Below are positions 1 to 12,085 of a stretch of 54,124 nt of DNA, piece after piece. Within the stretch, counting starts at the first letter, position 1. Each line of letters starts with the position of its first letter. The position numbers were made by a program, and so were the translations under genes. Source of the stretch: Veronia nyctiphanis (GTDB taxonomy: Bacteria > Pseudomonadota > Gammaproteobacteria > Enterobacterales > Vibrionaceae); the NCBI RefSeq assembly GCF_004116385.1, contig NZ_PEIB01000035.1, positions 1 through 54,124 of the forward strand, in the 5' to 3' direction. The notes under the pieces are model-generated. The model saw only the letters and a program-made list of their open reading frames with translations, made no database searches and was not told where the DNA came from.

Positions 1-47
1 GCCCCCTTTTAGGGGGCTCATTGAAAGCCACCTTCTTTAGAAGGTGG
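1..47 (-). terminator. Double hairpin downstream of nupC
   Basis: Two perfect stem-loops lie just after the nupC stop codon. The first read from the gene is CCACCTTC/GAAGGTGG with a 4-nt loop (28-47). The second is GCCCCC/GGGGGC with a 5-nt loop (1-17). Neither has a long U-tract in the visible sequence, but their position suggests tandem transcription termination of the minus-strand gene. Confidence 0.6.
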
Positions 48-72
48 ATGTTTACTTGTTTACACCGAGTTT

Positions 73-1293
73 TTACAGGCTGAGATAAATGCCAGCCAGA
101 GTCGCACTCATCAGGTTCGCCAGCGTTGCCGCAAAAATCGCTTTGAGGCCAAGCTTGGCTATATCAGCGCGCCGAGATGGAACAATACCACCAAGTCCAC
201 CCATCAGCATTGCAATAGAAGTAAGGTTTGCAAAGCCACACAAGGCGAAAGTCACAACGGCTTGCGAATGTGCGCTCAACTGGTCTTTCACCGACATTAA
301 GTCAATGAAGGCGACAAACTCATTGACTGCTATTTTTTTGCCAATAAGACTCCCAGCAGTAATGGCTTCTGACCAAGGTACACCAATAAGCCAGGCTACA
401 GGCGCGAACAGGTAACCAAATATCCATTCTAGTGTTAGATAGGGCATATCAAACCACTGCCCCAGTTTAGCGAGACCACCATTAATTAGGGCGATCATAC
501 TGATCACTGCAAGAAGGCTTGCGCCAACTGCCATCGCAATTTGGAGCCCACTTAATGCCCCCTGTGTGCCGGCATCGATAACGTTAACAGGTTTGTCATC
601 ATCGTTATCAAACGTACTTGTTCTGTCATTCGTTGAGTGTTCTGTCTGAGGTAACAAAATCTTCGCCATCATTAAACCAGCTGGTGCAGACATGAATGAC
701 GCTGCAATGAGGTACTTAAGCTCGACGCCCAAACCAGCGTATCCAACCATGGTGCCGCCTGCGACAGATGCCAATCCGCCAACCATGACAGCAAACAGTT
801 CTGAACGTGTCATTTTTTCAAGGTAGGGACGAACAACGAGAGGTGCTTCTACTGAGCCAACGAAAATATTTGCGGTTGCGGACATTGATTCGGTGCGGCT
901 GGTACCTAAGAGTCGACGGAGGCCGCCTCCCAATATTTCTACCACTTTTCCCATAATACCGAGGTGATAAAGTACAGCAATTAAGGCAGAGAAAAATACA
1001 ATGGTAGGAAGCACGTTGACTGCAAAGATGAAACCAAGTTTGTACTTTGCTAAATCCCCAAACACAAACTCTGATCCAACGCGACCAAAATCAATAATCC
1101 CAGATACGGCGCCAAAAACACTATTGAGTATGTCTCGACCAGCAGGAACAGAGAGGATGAATCCGGCGAAGGTGATTTGAATAGCAAAGGCACCTAAGAC
1201 CGTTCGCCAATTTATAGCACGGCGATTTTCAGAACTGAGTACGGCAACCGCAAAAATAACTAAAATACCTAGGACACTGCCCCAGTGCTGCAT
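73..1293 (-). CDS. NupC-family concentrative nucleoside transporter
   Basis: Inner-membrane cation-coupled nucleoside importer of the CNT family, 406 residues, the usual length. The family hallmark GKKIAVNEFVAF is at about residues 318-329. The substrate loop FVGSVEAPLVVRPYL starts at about 144, and the FANLTSI segment at 354-360 carries the conserved Asn and Ser. In the structurally known Vibrio CNT the loop reads Gln-Thr-Glu, whereas here it is Ser-Val-Glu (147-149), closer to the NupX/YeiM type, so base preference may differ. The hydrophobic profile fits multiple membrane segments with a charged cytoplasmic loop at 217-237. The start ATG has a good GGAGAA Shine-Dalgarno. It is transcribed alone, leftward, into a double hairpin. 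A CRP-like half-site lies about 65 bases upstream. Exact orthology to NupC or NupX is not settled. Confidence 0.92.
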   Translation of the reverse strand: MQHWGSVLGILVIFAVAVLSSENRRAINWRTVLGAFAIQITFAGFILSVPAGRDILNSVFGAVSGIIDFGRVGSEFVFGDLAKYKLGFIFAVNVLPTIVFFSALIAVLYHLGIMGKVVEILGGGLRRLLGTSRTESMSATANIFVGSVEAPLVVRPYLEKMTRSELFAVMVGGLASVAGGTMVGYAGLGVELKYLIAASFMSAPAGLMMAKILLPQTEHSTNDRTSTFDNDDDKPVNVIDAGTQGALSGLQIAMAVGASLLAVISMIALINGGLAKLGQWFDMPYLTLEWIFGYLFAPVAWLIGVPWSEAITAGSLIGKKIAVNEFVAFIDLMSVKDQLSAHSQAVVTFALCGFANLTSIAMLMGGLGGIVPSRRADIAKLGLKAIFAATLANLMSATLAGIYLSL

Positions 1294-1671
1294 GGTGATT
1301 CTCCGGGAATAGGAAATAGAAAACGATTGCGGCGGTATTCTAGCGGCAAAAATAAATGTGATAATTGTCTAATAAATAATGTAACATATTACATTTATGT
1401 TCGATGTAAAAAGAAGCAGATTTACTGATTTCTGGAGGGGAAATAGTCATAAAAACTGGTTTAACGATTGCGTAATCGGCTTAGTTGCCTTTTGGTGGGT
1501 CCACTACATCGAGTAACAGTGAGTACTATTTTGCGGTGCAACTATAAATGAACAATGTTGTCTTAATCGAAGAGCATCGGTTAGATTTTAAATCGACACT
1601 ATATTTGATAGCGTAGAACCAATAGAGAAAGTAAAAGGGTCGAAGAGAACGACTCAAGGGGGATAGGTAAT
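1294..1671. promoter_or_regulatory. Divergent intergenic region with CRP-like site and palindrome
   Basis: This gap separates nupC (leftward) from a small membrane-protein gene (rightward). At 1354-1375 is AAATGTGAT followed, after six bases from TGTGA, by the poor second half TCTAA, so it is a plausible weak CRP site 60-80 bases before the nupC start. At 1378-1395 is a palindrome with arms AATGTAA and TTACATT and a 4-base spacer; I do not recognise its regulator. CRP control of nucleoside transport is well known in enterobacteria and vibrios; its use here is inference. No gene was seen in the rest. Confidence 0.4.
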
Positions 1672-1928
1672 ATGAAACAACTGATTTTAAATATCATCGC
1701 ACTGTTTGCTGGCTTATTTGTACTGATGCTCTCTGGCGCATTTGTCATCGTTGTGTCTTTAGTTGTATTGATACTCAGCCCGATATTGAAGAAGAAGGTA
1801 TTAATCTTGACGCAAAAGCTAAGGCAAGGTGGCAGCAGGACTTCGATAAATTTCGCCAAAATCAGCACGGTAAGCATTCCCAGAAGACTGGCAATGTTAT
1901 CGAAGGTGACTATAAAGAGATCAAGTAG
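1672..1928 (+). pseudogene. Small membrane protein, frameshifted
   Basis: ATG with a strong Shine-Dalgarno (AAGGGGGATAGG). The first about 36 residues form one or two hydrophobic segments (FAGLFVLMLSGAFVIVV). The frame then runs into unlikely sequence. A change of frame near the CCC at 1779-1781 (one missing base) gives a well-formed hydrophilic tail of about 48 residues containing KAKARWQQDFDKF and ending GNVIEGDYKEIK, stop at 1926-1928. The composite would be an 85-residue single-pass protein with a charged cytoplasmic tail. I do not recognise the family. Either the missing base is a sequencing error or the gene is broken; the well-formed tail favours error. It stands between nupC (divergent) and the EEP nuclease (convergent). 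Confidence 0.55.
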
Positions 1929-1948
1929 AGTAACTTGATCTCGTTTAT

Positions 1949-2988
1949 CTAGCGCCGCAGTGACAGTGTTATGGAAACCAACGCGTGATCACTACTGTGG
2001 CTGTCTTGGTCAAAATGCGGATTGACCAAGTGTTTATCTTCGCAATGATACTCCGCTACTTCTACCAAGCTTGCAGGGTCTGAGCTGTCGAATTCATTTG
2101 AGAGTAAAATGTAATCGATAACGGACCCACGCCCACCATGGTAGTGCGTTGGGGGGCGTTCAAAGTCAATTTCTTCCTGCGTTTTCACATAAAGATCCCA
2201 ACAATCGTGCATCTGGTAGTGAGACAACGGCATCTGAGCCATGTCTTCCGTTACTTTCCTGATTCCCCCTAAATGAAAAGGATGAAGAACCTCACTGTCT
2301 AAGCGATCATTAAAATCACCGAGTAACACGACGGGGTTGTTGGTATGAGAACGGCGACGCAAGATATGTGTCATCAACTGGCTTGCTTCAGTACCACGCT
2401 GAATTGCTGACGCCCAGAAGCCTGTCATTTCATCGATCATTGCATCATGCAGCGACACTTTTTCCTTCTCTTTGTCGCCAATTTCAATTGGACGTTTGGA
2501 CTTCAGGTGAACGACATAAAAGTCTGTTTCACCTAACCCTGGAAGTTCTAAGGTGGCAAAAAGTGGGATTCTACTAAAAGCGAAATCTTTCGATAAACCG
2601 GCTTCAGACGCTAGGCTCAGATCGGGTAAAACGGGTTCTGCGCACAAGATAGGGTAGCGTGATGCCAGCGCAACAACAGGATCTTTGTAGATATACTCGT
2701 CACGAGCGTCGGCTCGTCGATAACCGCAAAAAACGTGTAGCCAAGGTGCTCCAACTGTGAACGAAGAGCTTTTGGGCTGAATACTTCTTGAAAAGCAATA
2801 ACATCAGGATGGTAGTTGCCGATATAACGGTTTAGCCAGTTAAGCTTTTTATGCCACTCGTGCTCGGTGTAGATGTTATCAAATTCATAGCAAGCTTGAG
2901 GTGGCTCAATATAGTTAAACAGATTGACCGTGGCTACCTTCAGGCAGAATGCGCTGTGTGCAAATGAGCTTTTATTGGTTGCGAACAC
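1949..2988 (-). pseudogene. Endonuclease/exonuclease/phosphatase-family protein, frameshifted
   Basis: EEP-fold (DNase I-like) metal-dependent phosphodiesterase. The N-terminal part has VATVNLFNY and the metal-binding Glu in DVIAFQEVFSP. The C-terminal part has VVHLKSKRP, VVLLGDFNDRL (Asp-Asn), VIDYILLS and SSDHALVSI (Asp-His), which completes the expected motif order. The two parts are in different frames. Joining them at the GG pair 2711-2712, where one base is missing on the coding strand (DEP then DARDEYIYKDPVVALASRYP), restores a continuous protein of about 346 residues. No signal peptide is seen, so it is probably cytoplasmic, and the substrate is unknown. The reading frame is otherwise fully conserved, which favours a sequencing indel over true loss. 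A second, distinct EEP protein lies at 44010-44963. Confidence 0.75.
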
Positions 2989-3136
2989 GTTACTGTCTCA
3001 CGATTGAAATTAATTTTATCAGTATAGCGAAAGCTTGGCGTTTGATGTGTATAACTATTATGCGTAATGGCGCATAAAAAGGTATACAGTTAGGAAAAGT
3101 TAAGCGCTCGGCATGAAAATGAAACAAGAAAATACA

Positions 3137-3164
3137 AGGCTGAAAGTTATCTTACTCTCAGCCT
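3137..3164 (-). terminator. Hairpin downstream of ytfJ
   Basis: Seven-base arms AGGCTGA (3137-3143) and TCAGCCT (3158-3164). On the minus strand the second arm is followed by TGTATTTTC, a weak U-rich stretch. It sits 9 bases past the ytfJ stop, so it is a likely terminator for that gene. Confidence 0.5.
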
Positions 3165-3172
3165 AGGACTTG

Positions 3173-3724
3173 TTACAAAAGTGCGTTGATAATTTCCATG
3201 GCCTGAGCAATTTCTGTCTGCGTCAGTTCGCCGTCTTTCGCGAATCTCACGTTACCTTGTTGGTCAAGTACAATAATGGCCGAACTTTTCTTTTTTAATT
3301 GCCAAGCTTTAGCAACTGAACCCTCAGCGTCGAGAACAATCGAAGACCAGCTAAACTCCCGTTTACTGTCTTCAGCAGAGGAAGTAACAAACCCCCCTGT
3401 TCCCCAAATAGCGTCATCTTTGTTGATGATTGTGGTCGTTTGATATTTGTCTTTTGGTAAGTCTGCTGCTTTGATTGCTTCGATCATGGGTGCGTTAAGT
3501 TCTTTCGCTGATGAACGACCAGCGATCGCCTGAATGACGCGAACTTTACCTGTTAAACTCGAGCTGTCCCACGTTGAATAAGTAATCTTATCGCCCGAAA
3601 GTATTAGTTCGCCCTTATCTTTTACCACAACACTGGCAACGGGAGAGTTGGCCGCGAAGTTATGAGCGAAAGTGATTGAAGAGCAAAAGAGAGCAGCTAA
3701 CGAAAGAAGATGAGAGAAACGCAT
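3173..3724 (-). CDS. ytfJ: YtfJ-family periplasmic protein
   Basis: 183 residues with a clear Sec signal peptide (hydrophobic core 5-18, cleavage near FAHNF). The body matches the YtfJ family: LTGKVRVIQAIAGRSSAKELNAP, the central INKDDAIWGTGGFV, and a C-terminal FSWSSIVLDAEG...AWQLKKKSSAIIVLD...GNVRFAKDGELT pattern. The family has a thioredoxin-like fold without the catalytic Cys pair, and its role is not established. The protein acts in the periplasm. The gene is single, leftward, with a hairpin after it. Length and composition are normal and the frame is intact. Confidence 0.85.
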   Translation of the reverse strand: MRFSHLLSLAALFCSSITFAHNFAANSPVASVVVKDKGELILSGDKITYSTWDSSSLTGKVRVIQAIAGRSSAKELNAPMIEAIKAADLPKDKYQTTTIINKDDAIWGTGGFVTSSAEDSKREFSWSSIVLDAEGSVAKAWQLKKKSSAIIVLDQQGNVRFAKDGELTQTEIAQAMEIINALL

Positions 3725-3903
3725 AAGCTTTTATCCATAAATGTGAGTTATTGTCCAACTGTCTAGCATAGTTTAACCTTGTTGATTATCTTGAGGATTG
3801 TTCGGGAAGTTTGAGCTAACTCAGAGTTCTTAACCGCTATCAGTAACTATTTGGGCGAGATTTCCTCTCATATCTGAACCCATAAACATAATTGCTCTTT
3901 TGA

Positions 3904-7066
<3,163 letters not shown>

Positions 7067-7110
7067 ATTTCAGTTTAATCGCCAGACTGTCTGACTATTT
7101 TACAGCAGGC

Positions 7111-7461
7111 TTAACTGCGTTTTGGCTGCTGATAAGTGCGACCAGCCGCCGCGTATGTGTCTTTGTGCTTGACCTCAAACATGGCATAAAAAAACCATGA
7201 GATGAATACCAAGACATCATCACCTTCGTTCATAACGTGTTCAACAAACTCCTGATCTTCACCATCATCATTTGTTTCAGTGAACACATGGTAAATGCGC
7301 TTTTCACCCTCGACCTCAGCGAGAGAAAATTGACCCGCCAATGATTCTGCCGCCTTAGCAATTTCCTCATCTTCTGAAGCTTTGAGTGCATTCAGCGCCT
7401 CAGGGAGGTTTTCTAATTGGCAAAGGCTCGTGATGAGTGCTTCGAAGTCTTTTTGTTCCAT
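7111..7461 (-). CDS. Small acidic conserved hypothetical protein
   Basis: 116 residues starting at MEQKDFEALITSL, with GAGAC upstream as Shine-Dalgarno. The N-terminal half is helical and acidic (ALNALKASEDEEIAKAAESL). The second half is mixed, with EDQEFVEHVMNEGDDVLVFISWFFYAMF, and ends in a basic tail (QQPKRS). No signal peptide is seen. I do not recognise the domain and assign no function. It lies directly downstream of the YeeN/YebC gene on the same strand, separated by a strong terminator, so it is probably transcribed alone or by read-through. A longer frame reaching 7626 overlaps the YebC gene and is rejected as an artefact. Confidence 0.75.
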   Translation of the reverse strand: MEQKDFEALITSLCQLENLPEALNALKASEDEEIAKAAESLAGQFSLAEVEGEKRIYHVFTETNDDGEDQEFVEHVMNEGDDVLVFISWFFYAMFEVKHKDTYAAAGRTYQQPKRS

Positions 7462-7490
7462 GGTTGGTGTCTCTTTCGTGCTAAATTGAA

Positions 7491-7513
7491 AATGCCCGGC
7501 AGAACCGGGCATT
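7491..7513 (-). terminator. Intrinsic terminator after the yebC-like gene
   Basis: Perfect 9-base stem AATGCCCGG/CCGGGCATT with a 5-base loop. On the minus strand it is followed by TTCAATTT, so it acts on the yebC-like gene, whose stop is 22 bases before. Confidence 0.8.
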
Positions 7514-7534
7514 CTGAATGATACTGCAAACTTA

Positions 7535-8257
7535 TCAGCGAGCAACTTCAGCGTTGTGGTAGACGTTTTGCACGTCGTCACAGTCATCAAGCATATCGAT
7601 AAACTTGTCGAACGTTGCCACATCATCGCCAGAAACTTCAGTCATTGTTTGCGGAACAAACGTAATTTCTTCAACGTCCAGCGTCACATCCGGCATCTCA
7701 TCAGCCAGCGCATTTTTGACTTTGAAGAACTCAGTGTGTGGTGCAAACACAGTGATAACACCGTTTTCGCATTCGATGTCAGTAACATCAACATCAGCCA
7801 TCATCAATGCTTCAAGAACCGCTTCTTCGTCGTCACCGTTAAACTGGAAAACTGACTGGTGCTCGAACATATGCGCAACAGAACCCGGACTACCGATCTT
7901 CGCATTTGTTTTCACGAAGCACTGGCGCACTTCCATGTAGGTACGGTTGTTGTTGTCGGTCAGACAATCAACGATAACGGAACAACCGCCGGGACCAAAA
8001 CCTTCATAACGTGCAACTTCATAGTTCTCACCGCCCGCACCGTTCGCTTTTTCGAGGGCTTTATCGATGATGTGAGAAGGCACTTGGTCTTTCTTTGCTT
8101 TTTCAATCAAACGCTTCAGTGAAAGGTTTGAACTTGGATCTGTACCGCCATTTTTAGCGACAACGTAGATCTCTTTACCGTATTTTGAATAAACTTTGAT
8201 TTTTGCGCCTTGTGTCTTCGCCATAGAGGCTTTGCGCACTTCGAAACTGCGTCCCAT
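7535..8257 (-). CDS. yeeN: YebC/PmpR-family protein, YeeN type
   Basis: 240 residues of the YebC/TACO1 family. The N-terminal helical domain has KIYVYSKYG-like and [26 protein letters not shown], followed by [23 protein letters not shown] and [12 protein letters not shown], all family signatures. The C-terminus [13 protein letters not shown] is also typical. The opening [15 protein letters not shown] resembles YeeN rather than YebC itself (which has KWAN). Family members bind DNA as regulators, and recent work links YebC proteins to relief of ribosome stalling at proline runs; which applies here is unknown. Good Shine-Dalgarno (AGAGAG). Followed by its own terminator. Confidence 0.88.
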   Translation of the reverse strand: MGRSFEVRKASMAKTQGAKIKVYSKYGKEIYVVAKNGGTDPSSNLSLKRLIEKAKKDQVPSHIIDKALEKANGAGGENYEVARYEGFGPGGCSVIVDCLTDNNNRTYMEVRQCFVKTNAKIGSPGSVAHMFEHQSVFQFNGDDEEAVLEALMMADVDVTDIECENGVITVFAPHTEFFKVKNALADEMPDVTLDVEEITFVPQTMTEVSGDDVATFDKFIDMLDDCDDVQNVYHNAEVAR

Positions 8258-8427
8258 CGGGTCACTCTCTTTTTATTACTCAATCAATATTGTCGAGATT
8301 TTAACAACGTCAGCTTATACATTTCCAGCACTAGCGATGCCAAGGTGACGTAATTAGCGATTTAGCCATTTTACTTGGACGTTTCTCGGTTGATGTTGGC
8401 GGAATTATCAGCAACAAGGTGAAATTA

Positions 8428-9066
8428 ATGACGAAAATACTGATCACAGGCTTTGATGCATTTGGTGGGGCAGCGATCAATCCCACAGCGGAGATTATCA
8501 AAGAGCTTGAGGGTGAAGTGATTGCAGGTGCTGAATTGGTGGTCTGCCGGGTGCCTGTTGTGAGATACGATTCATTAAAGACTGTGATGGATGCGATTTC
8601 CGAATATCAACCTGATGCGGTTGTTTGTCTTGGTCAAGCCGCTGGTCGAAAGGGCGTTACGCCGGAGAGAGTCGCCATCAATCTTGATGATTTTCGAATT
8701 CCTGATAATGCAGGTCATCAGGTGATTGATGAGCCTGTTGTTCAGGGGGCACCAGCGGCTTATTTTTCAACGTTACCGATAAAAGCAATGGTAAGAGACA
8801 TGACTGAAGCAGGTATTGAAGCCTCAGTGTCTGAAAGTGCAGGAACCTTCGTGTGTAATCACCTTTTCTATGCTTTGCAGCATGCGCTTAATGGTACCGG
8901 GATACGAAATGGTTTTGTCCATGTTCCTTTGTTGCCTGAGCAGGCAAAAGATAACAGTTACCCGAGTATGCCGTTAGATATGATGACTGAGGCAGTGCGG
9001 GTGATGGTGAAAACATTGCAGACTGTTCAGGGTGATATTTCTGTCACTGGTGGGAAAATTTGTTAG
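8428..9066 (+). CDS. pcp: Pyroglutamyl-peptidase I
   Basis: Cytosolic cysteine peptidase that removes N-terminal pyroglutamate from peptides. I place the start at ATG 8428 because AAGG lies 8 bases before it; a GTG at 8419 is in frame and would add three residues. With that start the protein has 212 residues, close to the family norm of about 215. The catalytic triad is complete: Glu80 in TPERVAINLDD, Cys143 in GTFVCNHLFY, His165 in NGFVHVPLLPEQ. The oxyanion/substrate segment RIPDNAGHQ and YFSTLPIKAM match the C15 family. It stands alone, convergent with the protease gene. Confidence 0.93.
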   Translation: MTKILITGFDAFGGAAINPTAEIIKELEGEVIAGAELVVCRVPVVRYDSLKTVMDAISEYQPDAVVCLGQAAGRKGVTPERVAINLDDFRIPDNAGHQVIDEPVVQGAPAAYFSTLPIKAMVRDMTEAGIEASVSESAGTFVCNHLFYALQHALNGTGIRNGFVHVPLLPEQAKDNSYPSMPLDMMTEAVRVMVKTLQTVQGDISVTGGKIC

Positions 9067-9075
9067 TACCGGAAA

Positions 9076-9103
9076 TAAAAAAGGGCGTCTTTGAAGACGC
9101 CCT
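9076..9103 (-). terminator. Terminator of the M4 protease gene, between convergent genes
   Basis: Stem AGGGCGTCTT/AAGACGCCCT (9082-9103). On the minus strand it is followed by a run of six T, which makes a strong intrinsic terminator for the protease. On the plus strand there is no U-tract, so it is probably weaker for pcp. Confidence 0.85.
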
Positions 9104-9120
9104 ATGTCATGACTTATTGT

Positions 9121-11463
9121 TTAGTTACAAGCACCGAGGTCTTTCCAAACACCCCATTGGCCAGTTGTGCCAGGCTCTTGACCTTGCGTCCACCATTTGG
9201 CTTCATACTTCTTGCCATTATGTGATATTTGGTCTCCAGTATTGTAAATTTTGCCTGCGTCCCATGCTGGAGCACAGCCGCCAGTGCTTCCTACTTTTAC
9301 AGTGACTGATTTAGAGCTGCTTAAGCCTTCAGCATCTTTCACGGTCAGCACGACAGAGTAATCACCCGCTGAAGCGACAGTATGATTTACAACTTTATCT
9401 GCTGAAGACAATACAGAACCGTTCACACTCCATGTACGTGAAACGACGCCTTTATCATCTGTAGAGCTATCAGTTAAGGTGATCGTCAGGTCATTCACAA
9501 CCGATGAGAAGTTGGCAACTGGCGCATCGTTCACTGGAGGGCAGTCGGCGAAAACAACCAGTCCTTGCACCTTTTTCCACACGTTGGTGTAGATGTCAGG
9601 GCGTGCGCCTGTTGACCACCAGGTTGCTTCATAAGTGCTGCCGTTGTACGTCACGATGTCGCCAACTTTGTAGCTCTTAGTTTCGCTCCATGCGTTGGCA
9701 TCACCGCCACCACCATTTCCGCCATCATCGCACTTCTCTACAACCGTTACATTTAAAGACTTAGTGTCTTCTCCGAGGCTGTTTTTCGCAGAGAGTGAAA
9801 CGCTATAAGTGCCTTCAGCGCCATATGTATGAACCGGGCTCATACTACTTGCTTCATTGCCGTCGCCGAATGTCCAAGAATACGAGTCAGCAAATTGCGA
9901 GGTGTTGTTGAAGGCCACTTTTAAGCCATCAACTGAAGTGTTAAAGCCCGCCACTGGCAGCTCATCACCGCCACCACAACCACTACCTGTTCTCGCGCCC
10001 GTTGTCACACCGACAACGTCGAACGCATCTACAACGTCATTGACACAGTAGCCCAGTGCTTCGGCGGCTTTGTAAACACCCGCACCACCTTGGTCAAAGG
10101 TTGAGTTTGCTGTCCAGTAAACTTGGTTTGCTTTGATATATGCATCAAAGGCTTTACGTATATCCCAACCCTCTTTGTTAGATAGAAGGTAGAACGCCTT
10201 GTTGAACACACCTGAGCTATAGTGCACGTTCATGCCGTTTGTGAAATCTCTGGCATGACCGATAGATTTTCCATCAAGCGGTGGATTGTCCATATAGCGC
10301 ATTGCACCGCTGCCTTTCTTGATGCGATCACCGATTTTCCAGTTAAAATCGCCTTCAAGGTAATAGAGTGCAGCAGCTGCTGAGACATCAGAGAATGCTT
10401 CGTTCATGCCACCTGACTGGTTACGATAGACGAGGTTAGAGTTTTGAGATGTCACACCATGACTGACTTCGTGAGCGACAACGTCAAGAGAAACTAATGG
10501 GTAGAAGGTATTCTTGCCGTCACCAAAGGTCATTTGACGGCCATCCCAGAATGCATTCTCGTATTCGCTGTCATAGTGGACGCGTAGTCGAAGTTTCTGA
10601 GTGATAGGGCGTATGCCATACCATTCTTTGTACATGTCGAAGGTCACCAAGCCGAATGCATGGGCATCATTCATTGCAGAAAACGCACCATTGACTTGTC
10701 GCTCTGTGTTTTCTGGGCACGTAAAGCTGTGAACAGAACCACCGGATGTTCTGTTTCTCATATCCAGTGTTTCGACATTCGGGCTGTCCAGTGTACAGGT
10801 ACTTCCATTTTGACGGACTTCGAAAGAGCCGTATCGTTTTCCTGGACCAAACTCATACCTGCCCGTTTTTCCGTTACCGCCGGGACCTGTTGCCTCGGCA
10901 TGATTCAGACCATCCCAGCTATCGAGCAGCTTGCCAGATTTAGCATCAACAAAACCCATTGGACGAGTCGGATTTGAACCATAGATTGTGTAAGAAACAT
11001 ACCAAGCAAGGTGGGCAACATCTTTTGCATCTAACCAGACAACCAATTGCTTCTGTGGGCTGTGTATTCTATGAATTTCGTGCTGCCACTCGGAGGCAAG
11101 TGTTGAAACTGCAGTGTTTGCTTTTACAGACGGTTCTACTGAGGCAATGTCTTTATCGATACCAGAAATTGCTGTACCAGTGAATGCGGTCATGAAACCT
11201 AACGAGTTTTTGGTGGCGGCGAAGCTTTCACCAAATACCGGTAGACCTTGGTAGGTTTGCTGAATACGCACAATTTCATCACCATTGGCGGCGACGAATG
11301 ATGCTCCTTCAACAAAAGCGTCATTAGAAATGACGCTTTGCGCTGCGTTGGCCGCAAATATCGTTGGTGCATCCAAGTTAATTCTGTCTGCGGCTAGCGC
11401 TGGTAACGAGATAATACCAGCGAGTGCAATAGCAACGGCTGATACTTTTGGGTAAGCCTTCAT
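9121..11463 (-). CDS. Vibriolysin-like M4 zinc metalloprotease with PKD and chitin-binding modules
   Basis: Secreted 780-residue preproprotein. Signal peptide 1-24 (ends LPALA). FTP/PepSY-type propeptide to about 190. Catalytic M4 domain from about 191 (ATGPGGNGKTGRYEFGPG) to about 490. Zinc ligands and base: His331-Glu332-x-x-His335 (HEVSH) and Glu355 in GGMNEAFSD; His414 in NVHYSSGVFNKAF matches the thermolysin transition-state His. Then PKD domain 1 (about 502-576, SWTFGDG), a CBM5/12 chitin-binding module (about 590-632, VGDIVTYNGSTYEATWW), PKD domain 2 (about 645-725), and a second CBM5/12 (about 733-778). This modular tail suggests binding to chitin or crustacean or other particulate substrate. 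GGAG Shine-Dalgarno, own terminator. An upstream inverted repeat at 11528-11566 may be regulatory. Confidence 0.95.
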   Translation of the reverse strand: MKAYPKVSAVAIALAGIISLPALAADRINLDAPTIFAANAAQSVISNDAFVEGASFVAANGDEIVRIQQTYQGLPVFGESFAATKNSLGFMTAFTGTAISGIDKDIASVEPSVKANTAVSTLASEWQHEIHRIHSPQKQLVVWLDAKDVAHLAWYVSYTIYGSNPTRPMGFVDAKSGKLLDSWDGLNHAEATGPGGNGKTGRYEFGPGKRYGSFEVRQNGSTCTLDSPNVETLDMRNRTSGGSVHSFTCPENTERQVNGAFSAMNDAHAFGLVTFDMYKEWYGIRPITQKLRLRVHYDSEYENAFWDGRQMTFGDGKNTFYPLVSLDVVAHEVSHGVTSQNSNLVYRNQSGGMNEAFSDVSAAAALYYLEGDFNWKIGDRIKKGSGAMRYMDNPPLDGKSIGHARDFTNGMNVHYSSGVFNKAFYLLSNKEGWDIRKAFDAYIKANQVYWTANSTFDQGGAGVYKAAEALGYCVNDVVDAFDVVGVTTGARTGSGCGGGDELPVAGFNTSVDGLKVAFNNTSQFADSYSWTFGDGNEASSMSPVHTYGAEGTYSVSLSAKNSLGEDTKSLNVTVVEKCDDGGNGGGGDANAWSETKSYKVGDIVTYNGSTYEATWWSTGARPDIYTNVWKKVQGLVVFADCPPVNDAPVANFSSVVNDLTITLTDSSTDDKGVVSRTWSVNGSVLSSADKVVNHTVASAGDYSVVLTVKDAEGLSSSKSVTVKVGSTGGCAPAWDAGKIYNTGDQISHNGKKYEAKWWTQGQEPGTTGQWGVWKDLGACN

Positions 11464-12085
11464 AATAACTCCATGTTCCTCAAAAAAGTTGATAGCACAT
11501 ATTCCTTGCGGCTATCTATAAAAGAGTCATCAGAAAAATTAACACTTAAAAACAATCTTTCTGATGCCTTTTGTTTAACTTTTGGGCTGGATTTATTCAA
11601 CGCTCACTCGTGTTAATATAAGGTTAAATAAATGTTTTTTTGTACTTACTCCGAGCGAAACTGAAATGTTGCAAAATATATTTCAAAATACTGATACACA
11701 TTCAATGAGGAGTATTTTATGAAGGCGTTCTTGAGTGGTATTTTTGGCTTGTTACTTTATGACTTGAAGTTATATCAACTGCTGGCCATTATGATATGTA
11801 ATAACATAACATTTCATGCTTTAAGAATAAAATTAGTATGATAGTAAATTTTGAAATAGATCTGATAGTTGTTGCAAATGTAACGATGTTAAATTATGAG
11901 ATGATTCATAAATTTATATCAATACTTTTTGTTTAAAAAACACATAAGATTAAACTCCGAATAAACATTTACATTTTTATTTGTTGCTAGTCGAAAATGT
12001 CCATCTAAATAATATAACTGACAGGAAATCTATATTCATTATGCTAACAATTATCCCTACATAATTATTAGTTAGAGGTAATGAA
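11464..12085. other. Long AT-rich divergent intergenic region
   Basis: 622 bases between the M4 protease (leftward) and the solute-binding protein (rightward), with many A/T runs. It holds an inverted repeat at 11528-11566: CATCAGAAA (11528-11536) and TTTCTGATG (11558-11566), 9-base perfect arms 21 bases apart, in the leader of the protease gene. A Shine-Dalgarno (AGAGG) precedes 12086. I see no gene of convincing size and could not assign promoters with confidence. Confidence 0.5.
11528..11566. repeat. Inverted repeat in the protease leader
   Basis: Arms of nine bases, CATCAGAAA and TTTCTGATG, with a 21-base spacer. It lies 65-103 bases upstream of the protease ATG. It could be a two-half-site operator or an RNA stem in the 5' leader; extracellular proteases of this type are quorum-sensing targets in vibrios, but I cannot match a LuxR/HapR consensus here. 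Confidence 0.4.

Noticed and set aside
1599-1877. Minus-strand reading frame of 92 codons opposite the small membrane-protein gene
   Set aside because: It is antisense to a better gene with a strong ribosome-binding site and has no recognisable protein features.
7462-7626. Upstream extension of the small acidic gene into the yebC-like gene
   Set aside because: It overlaps a well-supported gene and crosses its terminator; the ATG at 7461 has its own site.
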